Source: Rhizobium giardinii bv. giardinii H152
GTDB lineage: Bacteria; Pseudomonadota; Alphaproteobacteria; Rhizobiales; Rhizobiaceae
NCBI RefSeq assembly: GCF_000379605.1
Contig: NZ_KB902681.1
Coordinates: 1-64,000 of the forward strand
Reading direction: 5' to 3'
Length of the DNA: 64,000 bases
Below the pieces are notes generated by a model. The model had not been told where the DNA came from and ran no database searches. It saw only the letters and a program-made list of their open reading frames with translations. A program made the position numbers and the translations under genes. Below, in pieces: positions 46,889 through 56,849 of this stretch (within the stretch, counting starts at the first letter, position 1; every line of letters begins with the position of its first letter).

Positions 46889-47515
46889 CTACCCCGTCAC
46901 ACAGTCGTGGCGCGGGACATCCAGCAGCGGGATGTGGGGGGCTGCCGTCCTTGGCAGCACACCCGTCAGCCGTGGATCGTCATGGACCTCGACCATCAGC
47001 GCATAGGGCGTAAACCCCGATCTCTGGTAAAATGCAAGGGCAGCCGGATGATCGAAGTGGCACGTGTGGAGCCAGAAACGATCAATCGGCCGCGCCCAGG
47101 CTTTGGCGATCGCCTCGTTCATGAGACAGCGGCCGACCCCCTTGCCAATCGCCTCCCTGGCCAGCCCGAAAAAGACAAGCTCGCATTCGCCAGGCACGCG
47201 AAAATCGAGCTCGAGCAGGCCGATCTGCCGTTCCCCGTCCGTTAGTGCATACACCTCGACGGCAGGATCGGAGAGGATTGCCCGCAGGGAATCATCGTCC
47301 ATCTCAAGTCGAGACACCCACATCCAGTCCTCGCCGATCAGCCGAAACAGACGCCGATAGTCTTCCAGATCCGAGGAGGTAAGCCGCACCAGAGGCGTGT
47401 CGGCAGCCGTAATCTTTTCCGCCGGCTGGCGCATCTCCAGGAACGTGACCGCGTTGGCGATCTTGCCCGGTGGGACCGGCGAATAGCCCATCGGCAATTC
47501 AGGATTGGTGTTCAT
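46889..47515 (-). CDS. GNAT family N-acetyltransferase
   Basis: A 208-residue acetyltransferase. The core includes VYALTDGERQIGLLELDF, ELVFFGLAREAIGKGVGRCLMNEAI (acetyl-CoA pyrophosphate loop) and RFWLHTCHFDHPAALAFYQRSGF. The N-terminal 60 residues are family-specific. ATG 47515 follows AAAGGCAAG; the longer frame runs into folC. It is the last gene of the accD-folC unit and I cannot assign a substrate. Confidence 0.87.
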   Translation of the reverse strand: MNTNPELPMGYSPVPPGKIANAVTFLEMRQPAEKITAADTPLVRLTSSDLEDYRRLFRLIGEDWMWVSRLEMDDDSLRAILSDPAVEVYALTDGERQIGLLELDFRVPGECELVFFGLAREAIGKGVGRCLMNEAIAKAWARPIDRFWLHTCHFDHPAALAFYQRSGFTPYALMVEVHDDPRLTGVLPRTAAPHIPLLDVPRHDCVTG

Positions 47516-47561
47516 TCGCTTGCCTTTTTCACAGCCGAAGAGACTTCGCGGCCATCGGAAA

Positions 47562-48905
47562 TCACCGTGGCGGCGTGCCGTTGTCGGCAAGGACGTCGCC
47601 GACCAGATAGAGTGAACCGCCGATCAGGATACGCGGCGATGCCGGATCGCCGGAAAACAGCTCGCTGATGGTCGCCAAGGCCTGCGCCACCGTCTCGAGC
47701 GGTGTCGCCTCGAAACCGGCCTCGCCGGCGTCGCCAGCCAGCGCCACCGCGTCGATCCCGGCATCCGAACCGCGAATCGGCACGGTGAAAACCTGTTCGG
47801 CCAACCCGCGGAACGCCTTGAAATAACCGACCGGATCCTTCGTGTTGATCATGCCGATGATCAGGAACAGCGGCCGCGGGTCGCGCTCCTCGAGATTGGC
47901 CATGGTTTCGGCAATGACCTGTCCCGCGCCGGGATTGTGCCCGCCATCGACCCAGATCTCCGCGCGCTTCGGCGCCATCGAAACGAGCTTGCCTTCCGTC
48001 AGGCGCTGGAGCCGGCCCGGCCATTCGACAGTCGTCAGTCCGGTTTCGATCGCCTCTTCCGTCGGATCAAACCCGGCAGCCCGGCAGGCGCGGATTGCCG
48101 CGGCCGCATTGGCGTGCTGATGGCGGCCCGGCAGGCGCGGCAGCGGCAGGTCCGCAAGCCCGACCTCGTCCTGGTAGATCAGCCGGCCGTATTCCTCATG
48201 CGCCATGAAATCCTGGCCGTAGACGGAAACCGGGCATCTGAGGCGCCCCGCCGTCGCTACGAGGAGATCGCGCGCGGCGTCTTCCTCCTGATGCCCGATC
48301 ACCACCGGGCAGCCGCGTTTCATGATACCGGCCTTCTCCGCGGCGATCAGTTCAACCCGGTCGCCGAGATAGGCCTGATGGTCGAGCGAGATCGGCATGA
48401 TGACGGAAACGGCCGGTGCCTTGATGACGTTGGTTGCATCGAAGCGGCCGCCGAGGCCGACCTCGATGATCGCCACATCCGCGGGGTGTTCGGCAAAGAG
48501 CACGAAGGTGACGGCCGTCAGGATCTCGAAAACGGTGATCTTCTGCCCGCCGTTCGCTGCCGCAACGCGGCGGACCGCGTCTGCCAGCACGGTATCGTTC
48601 ACCAGCGCGCCGCGTCCGCCCTTCTTGCCGATACGGTAGCGCTCGTGCCAGTTGACGAGGTGCGGCGAGGTATGGACGTGGACGCTCAGGCCGGCAGCTT
48701 CGAGAATGGCCCGCGAAAAGGCCGTCACCGACCCCTTTCCGTTGGTGCCGGCCACATGGATGACCGGCGGCAGCTTGTCCTGTGGATTGCCGAGCACTTC
48801 AAGCAGCCGCGTGATCCGGTCGAGCGACAGGTCGAAGCCCTTGGGATGAAGGGCCAGGAGCTTGTCGATCTCCTGACCCGCCTCGCTGACATGCGCTGTC
48901 GTCAT
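47562..48905 (-). CDS. folC: Bifunctional folylpolyglutamate / dihydrofolate synthase
   Basis: A 447-residue Mur-ligase-fold enzyme that adds glutamate to dihydropteroate and folates. The P-loop is VAGTNGKGSVTAF (about 53-65); HTSPHLVNWHERYRI, IIEVGLGGRFDATN, SLDHQAYLGD and VDGGHNPGA are family motifs. GGAG lies five bases before ATG 48905. It sits 109 bases after accD on the same strand, the accD-folC order being common in proteobacteria. Confidence 0.96.
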   Translation of the reverse strand: MTTAHVSEAGQEIDKLLALHPKGFDLSLDRITRLLEVLGNPQDKLPPVIHVAGTNGKGSVTAFSRAILEAAGLSVHVHTSPHLVNWHERYRIGKKGGRGALVNDTVLADAVRRVAAANGGQKITVFEILTAVTFVLFAEHPADVAIIEVGLGGRFDATNVIKAPAVSVIMPISLDHQAYLGDRVELIAAEKAGIMKRGCPVVIGHQEEDAARDLLVATAGRLRCPVSVYGQDFMAHEEYGRLIYQDEVGLADLPLPRLPGRHQHANAAAAIRACRAAGFDPTEEAIETGLTTVEWPGRLQRLTEGKLVSMAPKRAEIWVDGGHNPGAGQVIAETMANLEERDPRPLFLIIGMINTKDPVGYFKAFRGLAEQVFTVPIRGSDAGIDAVALAGDAGEAGFEATPLETVAQALATISELFSGDPASPRILIGGSLYLVGDVLADNGTPPR

Positions 48906-49014
48906 CATCGCTCCTGCAAACCGCCGTTGGAGCGCTGCACGCCATCGAGCGAGCCGAGAACGCCACAAACTCAAATTCTCAACATCCACCTGCGTCAGAG
49001 GCGAACGCGGGCCC

Positions 49015-49941
49015 CTAAACGCTGGCCGCAGCCGCAATCGGCAAGGCGGCCAAAGGCGTGCTGCCATTCAACTTGGCGGCATCCATCGGCTTCTTCATCA
49101 GGATTTTCAGCACGCGGGCGAGCGTTGTCGGGATATCGTGGCGCTTGACCACCATGTCGATCATGCCGTGCTCCATCAGATATTCCGATGTCTGGAAACC
49201 CTCGGGCAGCTTCTCGCGAATGGTCTGTTCGATCACGCGTTTGCCGGCAAAGCAGATTTCGGCGCCCGGTTCGGCCAGGTGCAGGTCGCCCAGCATCGCA
49301 TAGGACGCCGTAACGCCGCCGGTGGTCGGATTGGTCAGGACGACAATGTAGGGAAGCCCGGCCTCTTTCAGCATCTGCACGGCCACGGTGGTCCGCGGCA
49401 GCTGCATCAGTGACAGAATGCCCTCCTGCATGCGCGCGCCGCCCGATGCCGGGAAGATGACCAGCGGGCATTTTTCTGAAATCGCCCTTTCGAAGGCCTT
49501 GATGATCGCTTCGCCGGCCGCCATGCCGAGCGAACCGCCCATGAAGTTGAATTCATGCACGACGCCGACCAGCTTGACGCCCTGGACGCGGCCGAGACCG
49601 GCCACGATCGTGTCTTCGAGGTCCGTCTTGACGCGGCTGTCGCGCAGGCGATCGACATACTTCTTGGAATCGCGGAATTTCAGCGGGTCCTGGGCCACCT
49701 TGGGCTGGGCCAAGGCCTCATAAACGCCGTCGTCGAACAGATCCTTCAACCGTGCCTTAGCCGGCATCTTCATATGGAAGCCGGAGGCGGGAATGACCCA
49801 TTTGTTCTCCTCGAGATCGCGGTGAAACACCATCTCGCCGGTTTCCGGGCACTTGATCCAGAGATTTTCCGGAACTTCCCGGCGTCCGAGCATCGAGTTG
49901 ATCTTCGGTCGAACGTAATTAGTGATCCAGTTCAAATCCAA
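49015..49941 (-). CDS. accD: Acetyl-CoA carboxylase carboxyltransferase subunit beta (zinc-site degenerate)
   Basis: A 308-residue AccD, carboxyltransferase partner of AccA in the first step of fatty acid synthesis. The crotonase-like core has [40 protein letters not shown] and [11 protein letters not shown]-type segments. The N-terminal zinc ribbon of E. coli AccD (four Cys) is reduced to a single Cys31 in [11 protein letters not shown]; the other three positions are Thr, Ile and Ser by alignment from memory. I recall the same change in other rhizobia. It lies 45 bases after trpA. Confidence 0.95.
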   Translation of the reverse strand: MDLNWITNYVRPKINSMLGRREVPENLWIKCPETGEMVFHRDLEENKWVIPASGFHMKMPAKARLKDLFDDGVYEALAQPKVAQDPLKFRDSKKYVDRLRDSRVKTDLEDTIVAGLGRVQGVKLVGVVHEFNFMGGSLGMAAGEAIIKAFERAISEKCPLVIFPASGGARMQEGILSLMQLPRTTVAVQMLKEAGLPYIVVLTNPTTGGVTASYAMLGDLHLAEPGAEICFAGKRVIEQTIREKLPEGFQTSEYLMEHGMIDMVVKRHDIPTTLARVLKILMKKPMDAAKLNGSTPLAALPIAAAASV

Positions 49942-49985
49942 ACTCCTGAATATTTAAAACCGGTCCTGCCCCATAATGTGGGCAA

Positions 49986-50825
49986 TTATTCGGCCGCGAC
50001 AAGTCGTGCGGAACGAACGCCGGCGGAAAGGCCGCGCACCAGGGCTTCCACGCCCGGCACCGTCGCCCCTGTCGATTTTCCGTCTTCGCTCAGGCTGGAT
50101 GCCACCTGATTGACGATGGCGGTGCCGACGACCACACCGTCGGCCGAAGCGCCGATCGCGCGCGCATGTTCGGCTGTCTTGACGCCGAAACCAACGCAGA
50201 CCGGCAGTTGCGTGTGGCCCTTGATCCGCTGCACGGCGCCGCCGACAACCGACGGGTCCGGCAGGGCCGACCCGGTGATGCCGTTCATCGAGACATAATA
50301 GACGAAACCGGAGGTGTTTTCGAGAACCTTGGGCAACCGCTTGTCGTCCGTGGTCGGGGTCGCCAGCCGGATGAAGTTGATGTCCTTCTTCAGCGCGGGA
50401 ATGCAGAGCTCATCATCCATTTCCGGCGGCAGATCGACGACGATCAGGCCGTCAATGCCCGCTTCCAGCGCATCGTCGAGGAAGCGCTCGACGCCGTAGA
50501 TATAGATCGGATTGTAATAGCCCATCATGACGATGGGCGTATGCTGGTCGTCCGCGCGGAAACGGCGGGCGATTTCCAGCGTCTTCTTGAGCGTCTGTCC
50601 ACCCTTCAGGGCCCGCTGGCCGGCCAGCTGGATTGCCGGGCCATCGGCCATCGGGTCGGAAAAGGGCATGCCGAGTTCGATGATGTCGGCACCGGCAGAC
50701 GGCAGCGCCTTCATGATCGCCAGCGACGTCTCGAAATCCGGGTCGCCGCCCATGAAATAGGTGACGAGCGCCGGGCGGCCTTCGGCAGCAAGATCGGCAA
50801 ATCGTTTGTCCATGCGTGCGGTCAT
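49986..50825 (-). CDS. trpA: Tryptophan synthase alpha subunit
   Basis: A 279-residue TrpA that cleaves indole-3-glycerol phosphate to indole. The catalytic Glu is in [19 protein letters not shown] and the Asp in [10 protein letters not shown]; phosphate-binding [13 protein letters not shown] and GVVVGTAIV are visible. It starts 4 bases after trpB ends. It continues the trpF-trpB-trpA-accD run. Confidence 0.98.
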   Translation of the reverse strand: MTARMDKRFADLAAEGRPALVTYFMGGDPDFETSLAIMKALPSAGADIIELGMPFSDPMADGPAIQLAGQRALKGGQTLKKTLEIARRFRADDQHTPIVMMGYYNPIYIYGVERFLDDALEAGIDGLIVVDLPPEMDDELCIPALKKDINFIRLATPTTDDKRLPKVLENTSGFVYYVSMNGITGSALPDPSVVGGAVQRIKGHTQLPVCVGFGVKTAEHARAIGASADGVVVGTAIVNQVASSLSEDGKSTGATVPGVEALVRGLSAGVRSARLVAAE

Positions 50826-50829
50826 GCTC

Positions 50830-52050
50830 TTACAGCCCCATACCCAGAATCTTGCCGACGGTGAAGATGTCCTTGTCGCCGCGACCGGAGAGGTTCATCA
50901 GGATGATCTCGTCCTTGCCCATTTTCGGTGCGCGCTTGATCACTTCGGCAATGGCGTGGCTCGGCTCCAGCGCCGGAATGATGCCCTCCAGGCGGGTCAA
51001 CAGCTGGAATGCCTCAAGTGCCTCATGGTCCATGATCGGCACATATTCGACACGGCCGATATCAGCGAGCCAGGAATGCTCCGGACCGATGCCCGGATAG
51101 TCCAGACCGGCCGAAATGGAATGGCCTTCCTTGATCTGCCCGTCACTGTCCTGCAGCAGATAGGTGCGATTGCCGTGCAGCACGCCCGGCGAACCCGCGG
51201 TGATCGAGGCGCAGTGCTCGTCGCCTTCCAGGCCTTTGCCGCCTGCCTCGACGCCAACGATCCGCACCGATTCGTCATCGAGGAACGGATGGAAAATGCC
51301 GATCGCGTTCGAACCGCCGCCAACAGCCGCGATGACCAGGTCAGGCAGCCGGCCTTCCGCCTCGAGCATCTGTTCGCGCGCTTCGGTGCCGATGACCGAC
51401 TGGAAGTCGCGGACGAGTTCCGGATAGGGATGCGGGCCGGCGGCCGTGCCGATCAGATAGTAGGTGCTGTCCACATTGGTGACCCAGTCGCGCAACGCTT
51501 CGTTCATCGCGTCCTTCAGCGTGCCCGAGCCGGCGGTCACCGGTTTCACCTCGGCACCGAGCAGCTTCATGCGGAACACGTTCGGCGCCTGGCGCTCGAC
51601 ATCGGTGGCGCCCATGTAGACGACGCAGGGAAGGCCAAAGCGCGCCGCGACCGTTGCCGAGGCGACCCCGTGCTGTCCGGCGCCGGTTTCGGCGATGATG
51701 CGGGTCTTGCCCATGCGCTTGGCAAGCAGGATCTGGCCGATGCAGTTGTTGATCTTGTGCGAGCCGGTGTGGTTCAGTTCCTCGCGCTTGAAATAGATCT
51801 TGGCGCCGCCCAGGTGTTCGGTCAGCCGCTCGGCGAAATAGAGCGGGCTCGGCCGGCCGATATAGTGGGCGCCGAGATGCTTCAGTTCCGCCTGGAATTC
51901 CGGATCGGTCTTGGCCTTGTTCCACTCGTCCTGCAGGTCGAGGATCAGCGGCATCAGGGTTTCGGCAACGAAGCGGCCACCGAAAATGCCGAAGCGGCCA
52001 TCCTCGTCGGGACCCGATCGAAACGAATTCAGTTTTGGCGTCTCGTTCAC
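50830..52050 (-). CDS. trpB: Tryptophan synthase beta subunit
   Basis: A 406-residue PLP enzyme joining indole and serine. The PLP Lys is in [11 protein letters not shown], the catalytic Glu in [11 protein letters not shown], and the phosphate cup in VGGGSNAIG. It starts with GTG at 52050 with GGGAG upstream, sharing GTGA with the trpF stop. Length is standard. Confidence 0.98.
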   Translation of the reverse strand: MNETPKLNSFRSGPDEDGRFGIFGGRFVAETLMPLILDLQDEWNKAKTDPEFQAELKHLGAHYIGRPSPLYFAERLTEHLGGAKIYFKREELNHTGSHKINNCIGQILLAKRMGKTRIIAETGAGQHGVASATVAARFGLPCVVYMGATDVERQAPNVFRMKLLGAEVKPVTAGSGTLKDAMNEALRDWVTNVDSTYYLIGTAAGPHPYPELVRDFQSVIGTEAREQMLEAEGRLPDLVIAAVGGGSNAIGIFHPFLDDESVRIVGVEAGGKGLEGDEHCASITAGSPGVLHGNRTYLLQDSDGQIKEGHSISAGLDYPGIGPEHSWLADIGRVEYVPIMDHEALEAFQLLTRLEGIIPALEPSHAIAEVIKRAPKMGKDEIILMNLSGRGDKDIFTVGKILGMGL

Positions 52051-52733
52051 GCGCTTCTCCCTGCCAATGCTACATTTCCGGCGATAGCCGTCTCTGCGCG
52101 CAGAACGGCATCGAAAAACTCTTCCATGCGCTTCAGATCCTTGACGCCCGGCGCGCTTTCGACGCCCGACGAGGTATCGACCGCCTTTGCGCCCGTGAGC
52201 GCCAGGGCTTCGCCGATATTGCCCGCATTCAATCCACCGGAAAGCATGTAATCGACGCCCTCGTCAAGCGCATCGAGCAGGCGCCAGTCGAAAGAGACGC
52301 CATTGCCGCCCGGCAGTTCCGAGCCTGCCGGCGGCTTGGCATCGAGCAGGAACCGGTCGGCAATGCCGATATAGGGTTCGATCCGCTTCAGATCGTCTGC
52401 GTCGCGAATAGAGAGTGCCTTCATGACCGGCAATCCATAGACGGCCTTGACTGTCAGGACGTGCTCGGGGCTTTCGTTGCCGTGAAGCTGCAGCATATCC
52501 GGCGACAGCGCCGAGACGATCTCGTCAAGCAGGTCGCTATCGGCATCGACCGTAACCGCGACAATCTTCGCCTTGCCGCGAATGCGGGCAGCCAAGCGGC
52601 CGGCATCGTCGGGTTCAATGTTGCGCGGGCTCTTGGGAAAGAAGATGAAGCCCGTATGGCGCGCACCGAGCGCGACGGCCCGATCCACGGCCTCGGCAGT
52701 CTTCAGCCCGCAAATTTTCACTTCCGTTTTCAT
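52047..52733 (-). CDS. trpF: Phosphoribosylanthranilate isomerase
   Basis: A 228-residue barrel enzyme. The catalytic Cys is in [12 protein letters not shown] and the Asp in [28 protein letters not shown] and [15 protein letters not shown] are family motifs. ATG 52733 opens the conserved N-terminus. It is the first visible gene of the trpFBA unit and diverges from the small Pmp3-type gene. Other trp genes are elsewhere, as usual in rhizobia. Confidence 0.97.
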   Translation of the reverse strand: MKTEVKICGLKTAEAVDRAVALGARHTGFIFFPKSPRNIEPDDAGRLAARIRGKAKIVAVTVDADSDLLDEIVSALSPDMLQLHGNESPEHVLTVKAVYGLPVMKALSIRDADDLKRIEPYIGIADRFLLDAKPPAGSELPGGNGVSFDWRLLDALDEGVDYMLSGGLNAGNIGEALALTGAKAVDTSSGVESAPGVKDLKRMEEFFDAVLRAETAIAGNVALAGRSA

Positions 52734-52865
52734 GCACAGCGACCTGACATGAAATGCGGCGCGAGTCGAGCTAAAACACATCGAACTGTGGCGGCAAGAG
52801 TGCTTCAACCATTGCGAATGCTGGCCTGCGGCCCCATATCGCCATCCAAACGAATGGAGAATCCC

Positions 52866-53066
52866 ATGCGCCTTCTGCTTGCCCTCCTTCTGCCCTGGCT
52901 TCAGTTCTTCACCATCGGCCGACCGATCGCCGGGATCGTCTGCCTGATTCTGCAGGTCACGCTGATCGGCTGGATACCGGCTGCGATCTGGTCGGTCTAT
53001 GCGCTCAGCCAGTACAAGACGGACGAGAAGATCAGGGAAGCGCTGGGGAACCAGTATCGGCGCTGA
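52866..53066 (+). CDS. Small YqaE/Pmp3-like membrane protein
   Basis: A 66-residue protein with two hydrophobic helices (LLLALLLPWLQFFTIGRPIAG and IVCLILQVTLIGWIPAAIWSVYAL) and a short charged tail, the pattern of the YqaE/Pmp3 family linked in yeast and plants to membrane potential and salt tolerance. GGAGA precedes the ATG. It is too short to be obvious in longer frames. It is convergent with the peptidase gene, 5 bases apart. Confidence 0.78.
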   Translation: MRLLLALLLPWLQFFTIGRPIAGIVCLILQVTLIGWIPAAIWSVYALSQYKTDEKIREALGNQYRR

Positions 53067-53071
53067 GCCGG

Positions 53072-53830
53072 TCAGTCGAAATCGATCGCGTGCAGCATCG
53101 TGCCGTTGCGCTTCAACCAGCGCTTGGCATCCTCCATGGCCGGGCAAAGCTCCTCGCAAAGATCCCAGAAGTCCGGCCCGTGATTCATCTCGCGCAGATG
53201 CGCCACTTCGTGCGCGGCCAAGTAGTCGATCACCTTCGGCGGCGCCATGACGATGCGCCAGGAGAAACTCAAGCTTCCATCGGCGGCGCAGGACCCCCAG
53301 CGGCTGCGCGTATCCTTGAAGCTCAACGACTTTACCCTGCGGCCGACCATGCGGGCATAGATCGCAACCAGGTGCTCCAGGTCCTTGCGCGCTTCCTTCT
53401 TCAGAAAGTCCGCGATCCGGCGGCGGAGATGCTCCTCGGCGCCGCTCACGCGAAGCACAGGCTCGCCGTCGATGATGACGGCTTCGGTCAGCCCCCGCAG
53501 CTTGCCGGTGCGCTCGATCCGGTGGGCTATGCCGCGCAGCAGGATGGTGCCGCCCTCTTCCAGAACGCTTTCACCGGAAAACCGCGCCAGCTTGGTCATC
53601 AGCCAGCCCTGGTGCCGGCTGAGAAAGGCGTTGATCTCTCGCTCCGGCAGCCCGGCCGGGATCGTCATCTTCAAGGCACGGCCGCCGGGCTCGATCCGCA
53701 ACGTCATCCGCGTGGCACGCGCGTTCTGCCGGATGGTCAGCGGCATCGCCTTGCCGGCAACGTCAATCGTCCGCTGCACGGGCGGCGGCGGGGACTTGGG
53801 CTGGCGCGACTTTCGAAGCAGGGAGAACAT
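53072..53830 (-). CDS. M48/SprT-like metallopeptidase (YgjP family, DUF45)
   Basis: A protein of about 252 residues of the YgjP/DUF45 family. The zinc site is HEVAHLREMNHGPDFW, an HExxH with a third His, and KDTRSRWGSCAADGSLSFSWR is the family signature before it. No signal peptide is present. The start is uncertain: ATG 53830 or ATG 53890, both with weak ribosome binding sites. The substrate is unknown. The DUF2852 terminator separates it from the gene upstream. Confidence 0.88.
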   Translation of the reverse strand: MFSLLRKSRQPKSPPPPVQRTIDVAGKAMPLTIRQNARATRMTLRIEPGGRALKMTIPAGLPEREINAFLSRHQGWLMTKLARFSGESVLEEGGTILLRGIAHRIERTGKLRGLTEAVIIDGEPVLRVSGAEEHLRRRIADFLKKEARKDLEHLVAIYARMVGRRVKSLSFKDTRSRWGSCAADGSLSFSWRIVMAPPKVIDYLAAHEVAHLREMNHGPDFWDLCEELCPAMEDAKRWLKRNGTMLHAIDFD

Positions 53831-53893
53831 GAGGGATTGATAGCCGATTCGTTTGATGGGCGCATGATCCGCAAGAGGGGCGGACGACATATC

Positions 53894-53929
53894 AAAAGAA
53901 AAACCGGCATCCGAGGTGGATACCGGTTT
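53894..53929 (-). terminator. Rho-independent terminator after DUF2852 gene
   Basis: AAACCGGCATCC (53901-53912) and GGATACCGGTTT (53918-53929) form a 12-bp stem with one mismatch and a 5-nt loop. Read on the minus strand the stem ends in TTTTTCTTTT. It lies 22 bases after the stop. Confidence 0.85.
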
Positions 53930-53951
53930 GTCGTCAGGCGGGCCGTAGCGT

Positions 53952-54383
53952 TCAGTGCGCCGGGAAGCCCGGTGCCGAGCCGGAACCGCCGGAATTGCGT
54001 TCGCGCATGAAGCGGTCGAATTCTTCCTGGTCCTTGGCGCGGCGCAGCTCGCGAACATAGTCGTCGAACTGCTGGCGCATTTCGTCGAGCTTGCGGCGTT
54101 CCTCGTCGAGACGGGCAAGTTCTGCTTCGCGCCAATCGTCAAAGGCGACGTTGCCGGTGCGGAATTGCGGACCGCAGAAGCCGCGGCCACTGCCGCGCTT
54201 GAACGACGAGAAAACGCTGTCGACGGTCGAATTGGCATCCTTCTTGAAGGATTTCAGCCTTTCGCCGAACAGGATGTAGGCAAGCATGGCCAAGCCAAGC
54301 GGCCAGAAAACCACGAAACCGAGCACCATCATGGCAATCGTCGCAGGCGTCCAGTCCGGACGGATCAATGCAGATTGGTTCAT
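53952..54383 (-). CDS. DUF2852 membrane protein
   Basis: A 143-residue protein of the DUF2852 family. One membrane helix (TIAMMVLGFVVFWPLGLAMLAYILFGERL) is followed by a basic linker and an Arg/Glu-rich coiled coil (LARLDEERRKLDEMRQQFDDYVRELRRAKDQEEF). The tail is Gly/Ser/Pro-rich. The family is common in Rhizobiales and uncharacterised. Its leader contains a small hairpin GGGTC/GACCC near 54404-54425. Monocistronic, with its own terminator. Confidence 0.85.
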   Translation of the reverse strand: MNQSALIRPDWTPATIAMMVLGFVVFWPLGLAMLAYILFGERLKSFKKDANSTVDSVFSSFKRGSGRGFCGPQFRTGNVAFDDWREAELARLDEERRKLDEMRQQFDDYVRELRRAKDQEEFDRFMRERNSGGSGSAPGFPAH

Positions 54384-54526
54384 GTTCAGACGTCCTCGCT
54401 AAAAGTGGGTCTCTCCTTCGGACCCGCTTATAACGAGATGGGAAGAGGCCTGCCGCTCTGCAAGACAAACCTTCGCAGATTCCGGCAAGCCGCTGATATT
54501 GATCGATGAAATCGATAGGGGCTGGA

Positions 54527-55804
54527 TCAGGCGCTCTTTCCGCCCTTGATAATCCGCGGCAGCGACGGCTTGGCGCTGCGAGCATGCTGGCGCTGGAACG
54601 CGGTGATGCGCGGCGCGATCTCGCGGCGGAAGCGCGATCCGTTAAAGACGCCGTAGTGACCGACATCCGGCTGCATGTAGTGCATCCGCATGTTTTCCGG
54701 GATGTTGGTGCAGATCGTCTGTGCCGCCTTCGTCTGGCCGACGCCCGAAATATCGTCGTTCTCGCCTTCGACCGTGAGCAATGCGACCTTGCGGATCGCC
54801 GTTGTATCGACGGGGCGCCCGCGATGCATCATTTCGCCCTTCGGGAGGGCATGGCGCATGAAGACGGTCTCGACCGTCTGCAGGTAGAACTCGGCCGTCA
54901 GGTCCATGACCGCCATGTATTCATCGTAGAAATCGCGGTGCTTTTCGGCGGCGTCGCCATCGTTCTTGACCAGGTGCTCGAAAAACTCCTTGGTCGCCGT
55001 CATATGGCGGTCGAGATTCATCGACATGAAGCCGGAAAGCTGCAGGAAGCCGGGATAGACCGGACGCATGAAGCCCGGCTGCGGGAACGGCACCGGCATG
55101 ATGACGTTGTCGCGGAACCATGTGATCGGCTTGTCCTCGGCGAGCTGGTTGACCGAGGTCGGGTTGATGCGCGTGTCGATCGGGCCGCCCATCAGCGTCA
55201 TCGAGGACGGCGACAGCGGATCGTTATCGGCTTCCATCAGCGCCACCGCGGCTAGCACCGGAACCGCGGGCTGGCAGACGGCGATCACATGCGTGTCGGG
55301 GCCGAGGAAATGCAGCATCTCGATGACATATTCGATATAGTCGTCGAGGTCGAAGGTGCCCTCGGTCAGCGGCACCACCCGCGCATCGATCCAGTCGGTG
55401 ATGTAGACATCCGATTGCGGCAGCAGCGCTTCGACAGTGCCGCGCAGCAACGTTGCATAGTGCCCGGACATCGGCGCGACGATCAGCACCCTGGGATCGC
55501 TCGTCCTGCCTTTCGGCACGGCCCGTTCGAAATGGATGAGATTGCAGAAGGGCTGGCGCCAGACGACGCGTTCATTAACCGCCACGGACGTGCCATCGAC
55601 GATCGTTTCGGCCAGACCGAATTCCGGTTTGCCATAGCGTCGGGTCGTTCGCTCGAAAACCTCGAGGCCCGCGGCTGCCGCCCGGCCGAGATAGGTATGG
55701 GCAAAGGGATTGAGCGGATTGGCATAGGCCAACCGCATAGCATCAGCCGCAGCGCGCCACGGAGCCATCATCGCGTGATTGAGCTCGTAAAGCTGGTAAA
55801 ACAT
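54527..55804 (-). CDS. phaZ: Intracellular polyhydroxyalkanoate depolymerase
   Basis: A 425-residue alpha/beta hydrolase of the intracellular PHB depolymerase family. It begins MFYQLYELNHAMMAPWR, the conserved N-terminus. VIAVCQPAVPVLAAVALM holds the probable nucleophilic Cys, EGENDDISGVGQT a catalytic Asp, and DVGHYGVFNGSRFR the His. It mobilises stored poly-3-hydroxybutyrate, a main carbon store of rhizobia. No signal peptide is present, fitting an intracellular role. Confidence 0.95.
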   Translation of the reverse strand: MFYQLYELNHAMMAPWRAAADAMRLAYANPLNPFAHTYLGRAAAAGLEVFERTTRRYGKPEFGLAETIVDGTSVAVNERVVWRQPFCNLIHFERAVPKGRTSDPRVLIVAPMSGHYATLLRGTVEALLPQSDVYITDWIDARVVPLTEGTFDLDDYIEYVIEMLHFLGPDTHVIAVCQPAVPVLAAVALMEADNDPLSPSSMTLMGGPIDTRINPTSVNQLAEDKPITWFRDNVIMPVPFPQPGFMRPVYPGFLQLSGFMSMNLDRHMTATKEFFEHLVKNDGDAAEKHRDFYDEYMAVMDLTAEFYLQTVETVFMRHALPKGEMMHRGRPVDTTAIRKVALLTVEGENDDISGVGQTKAAQTICTNIPENMRMHYMQPDVGHYGVFNGSRFRREIAPRITAFQRQHARSAKPSLPRIIKGGKSA

Positions 55805-56015
55805 CGGAAGCGATCTCCTTGTTAGCTAGACGACAATGCCGCTCCCAATCGGACGCAACCTTGCATTCGTGTTTTTCGTGTCCGCAAGCGAGGCAAACAG
55901 TAGCACTTTTCTTGTGCGACGCAATAAATATGCCTCCTCCCCGGCGTGGCAAGCCCCTAGAGACCTTGCCATGGAAGGCTTGACGCTAGGTAAAGTCGCT
56001 TGTCCGAACCTGCCC

Positions 56016-56849
56016 TCAAGCATCGATCCCATAGAAACGCGCCGCACTCGTGGAGAAGACAGCTTCCTGTGCGCTTTCATCAAGGTCCTGCAGCAGTTCG
56101 TTTGCGGCTATCCACCATTTTTCGTAGCTCGCGTCGAGATTGACGACCGGCCAGTCGCTGCCGAACATCACGCGCTGCGGCCCGAAGACCTCGATAAGAT
56201 GGCCGGCATAGGGTTTCAGCTGATCCACCGTCCAGCCGCCGCCGGCTTCGGTCACCAGTCCGGAGAGCTTGACGCAGACATGCGGCCGCCGGGCGATCGC
56301 CGCCATATCCGCGCGCCAGGGATCGAGGATCCCTGCGCCAATGAAGGGTTTTGCGCCATGATCGATAACCATCTGCAGATCGGGCAAGCGGTCCGCGAGC
56401 GCCGCGATCACGGGCAAGTGGCGCGGTTGGATGAGCGCATCGAAACGCAGGCCAAGCTCCGGCAGCATGTCGAGCGTGCGGATCGGCTCTGGCTGGAGGA
56501 TGGAAAGCGTATCCGCGATGGCCTGCAGCATCGGGCGAATCCCGCGAAACTTCGGGTGTCGCTTGAACCGCTGCAAATCGGAACGTGCCGTTGGCGACCA
56601 CACGTCGACCCAGCCAACCACGGCGGCGACTGTCTCTTCGCGTTCTGCCAGCTCAAGCAGGAATTCGGTTTCCGCAAGGTTCGGCGCTGCCTGCACCAGT
56701 ACGGTTTTGCTGATGCCCGCCGCCGCCAGATGCGGCCTCAGATCGCCCGGCGCGAAATCCCGATGAATCGCCGCAAGCTCCGGCGGCGGCCAATCATTGT
56801 GGCCGAGGCCGAGGGTCCAATAGTGCTGGTGGGCGTCGATGCGCGTCAA
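56016..56849 (-). CDS. Amidohydrolase-family lactonase (L-fuconolactonase-like)
   Basis: A 277-residue TIM-barrel hydrolase of the COG3618 group, which contains L-fucono-1,5-lactonase and related sugar lactonases. Metal and active-site residues appear as IDAHQHYW at the N-terminus, MVIDHGAKPF, VKLSGLVTEAG and MFGSDWPV. It overlaps the zinc dehydrogenase gene by four bases (ATGA) and ends the sugar operon. By context it hydrolyses the lactone formed by the aldo/keto reductase at 62341-63363. Confidence 0.9.
   Translation of the reverse strand: MTRIDAHQHYWTLGLGHNDWPPPELAAIHRDFAPGDLRPHLAAAGISKTVLVQAAPNLAETEFLLELAEREETVAAVVGWVDVWSPTARSDLQRFKRHPKFRGIRPMLQAIADTLSILQPEPIRTLDMLPELGLRFDALIQPRHLPVIAALADRLPDLQMVIDHGAKPFIGAGILDPWRADMAAIARRPHVCVKLSGLVTEAGGGWTVDQLKPYAGHLIEVFGPQRVMFGSDWPVVNLDASYEKWWIAANELLQDLDESAQEAVFSTSAARFYGIDA

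Noticed and set aside
55896-55935. PhaR-like operator (TTGTGCGACGCAA) upstream of phaZ
   Set aside because: The dyad has two mismatches and does not fit a known PhaR site well enough.
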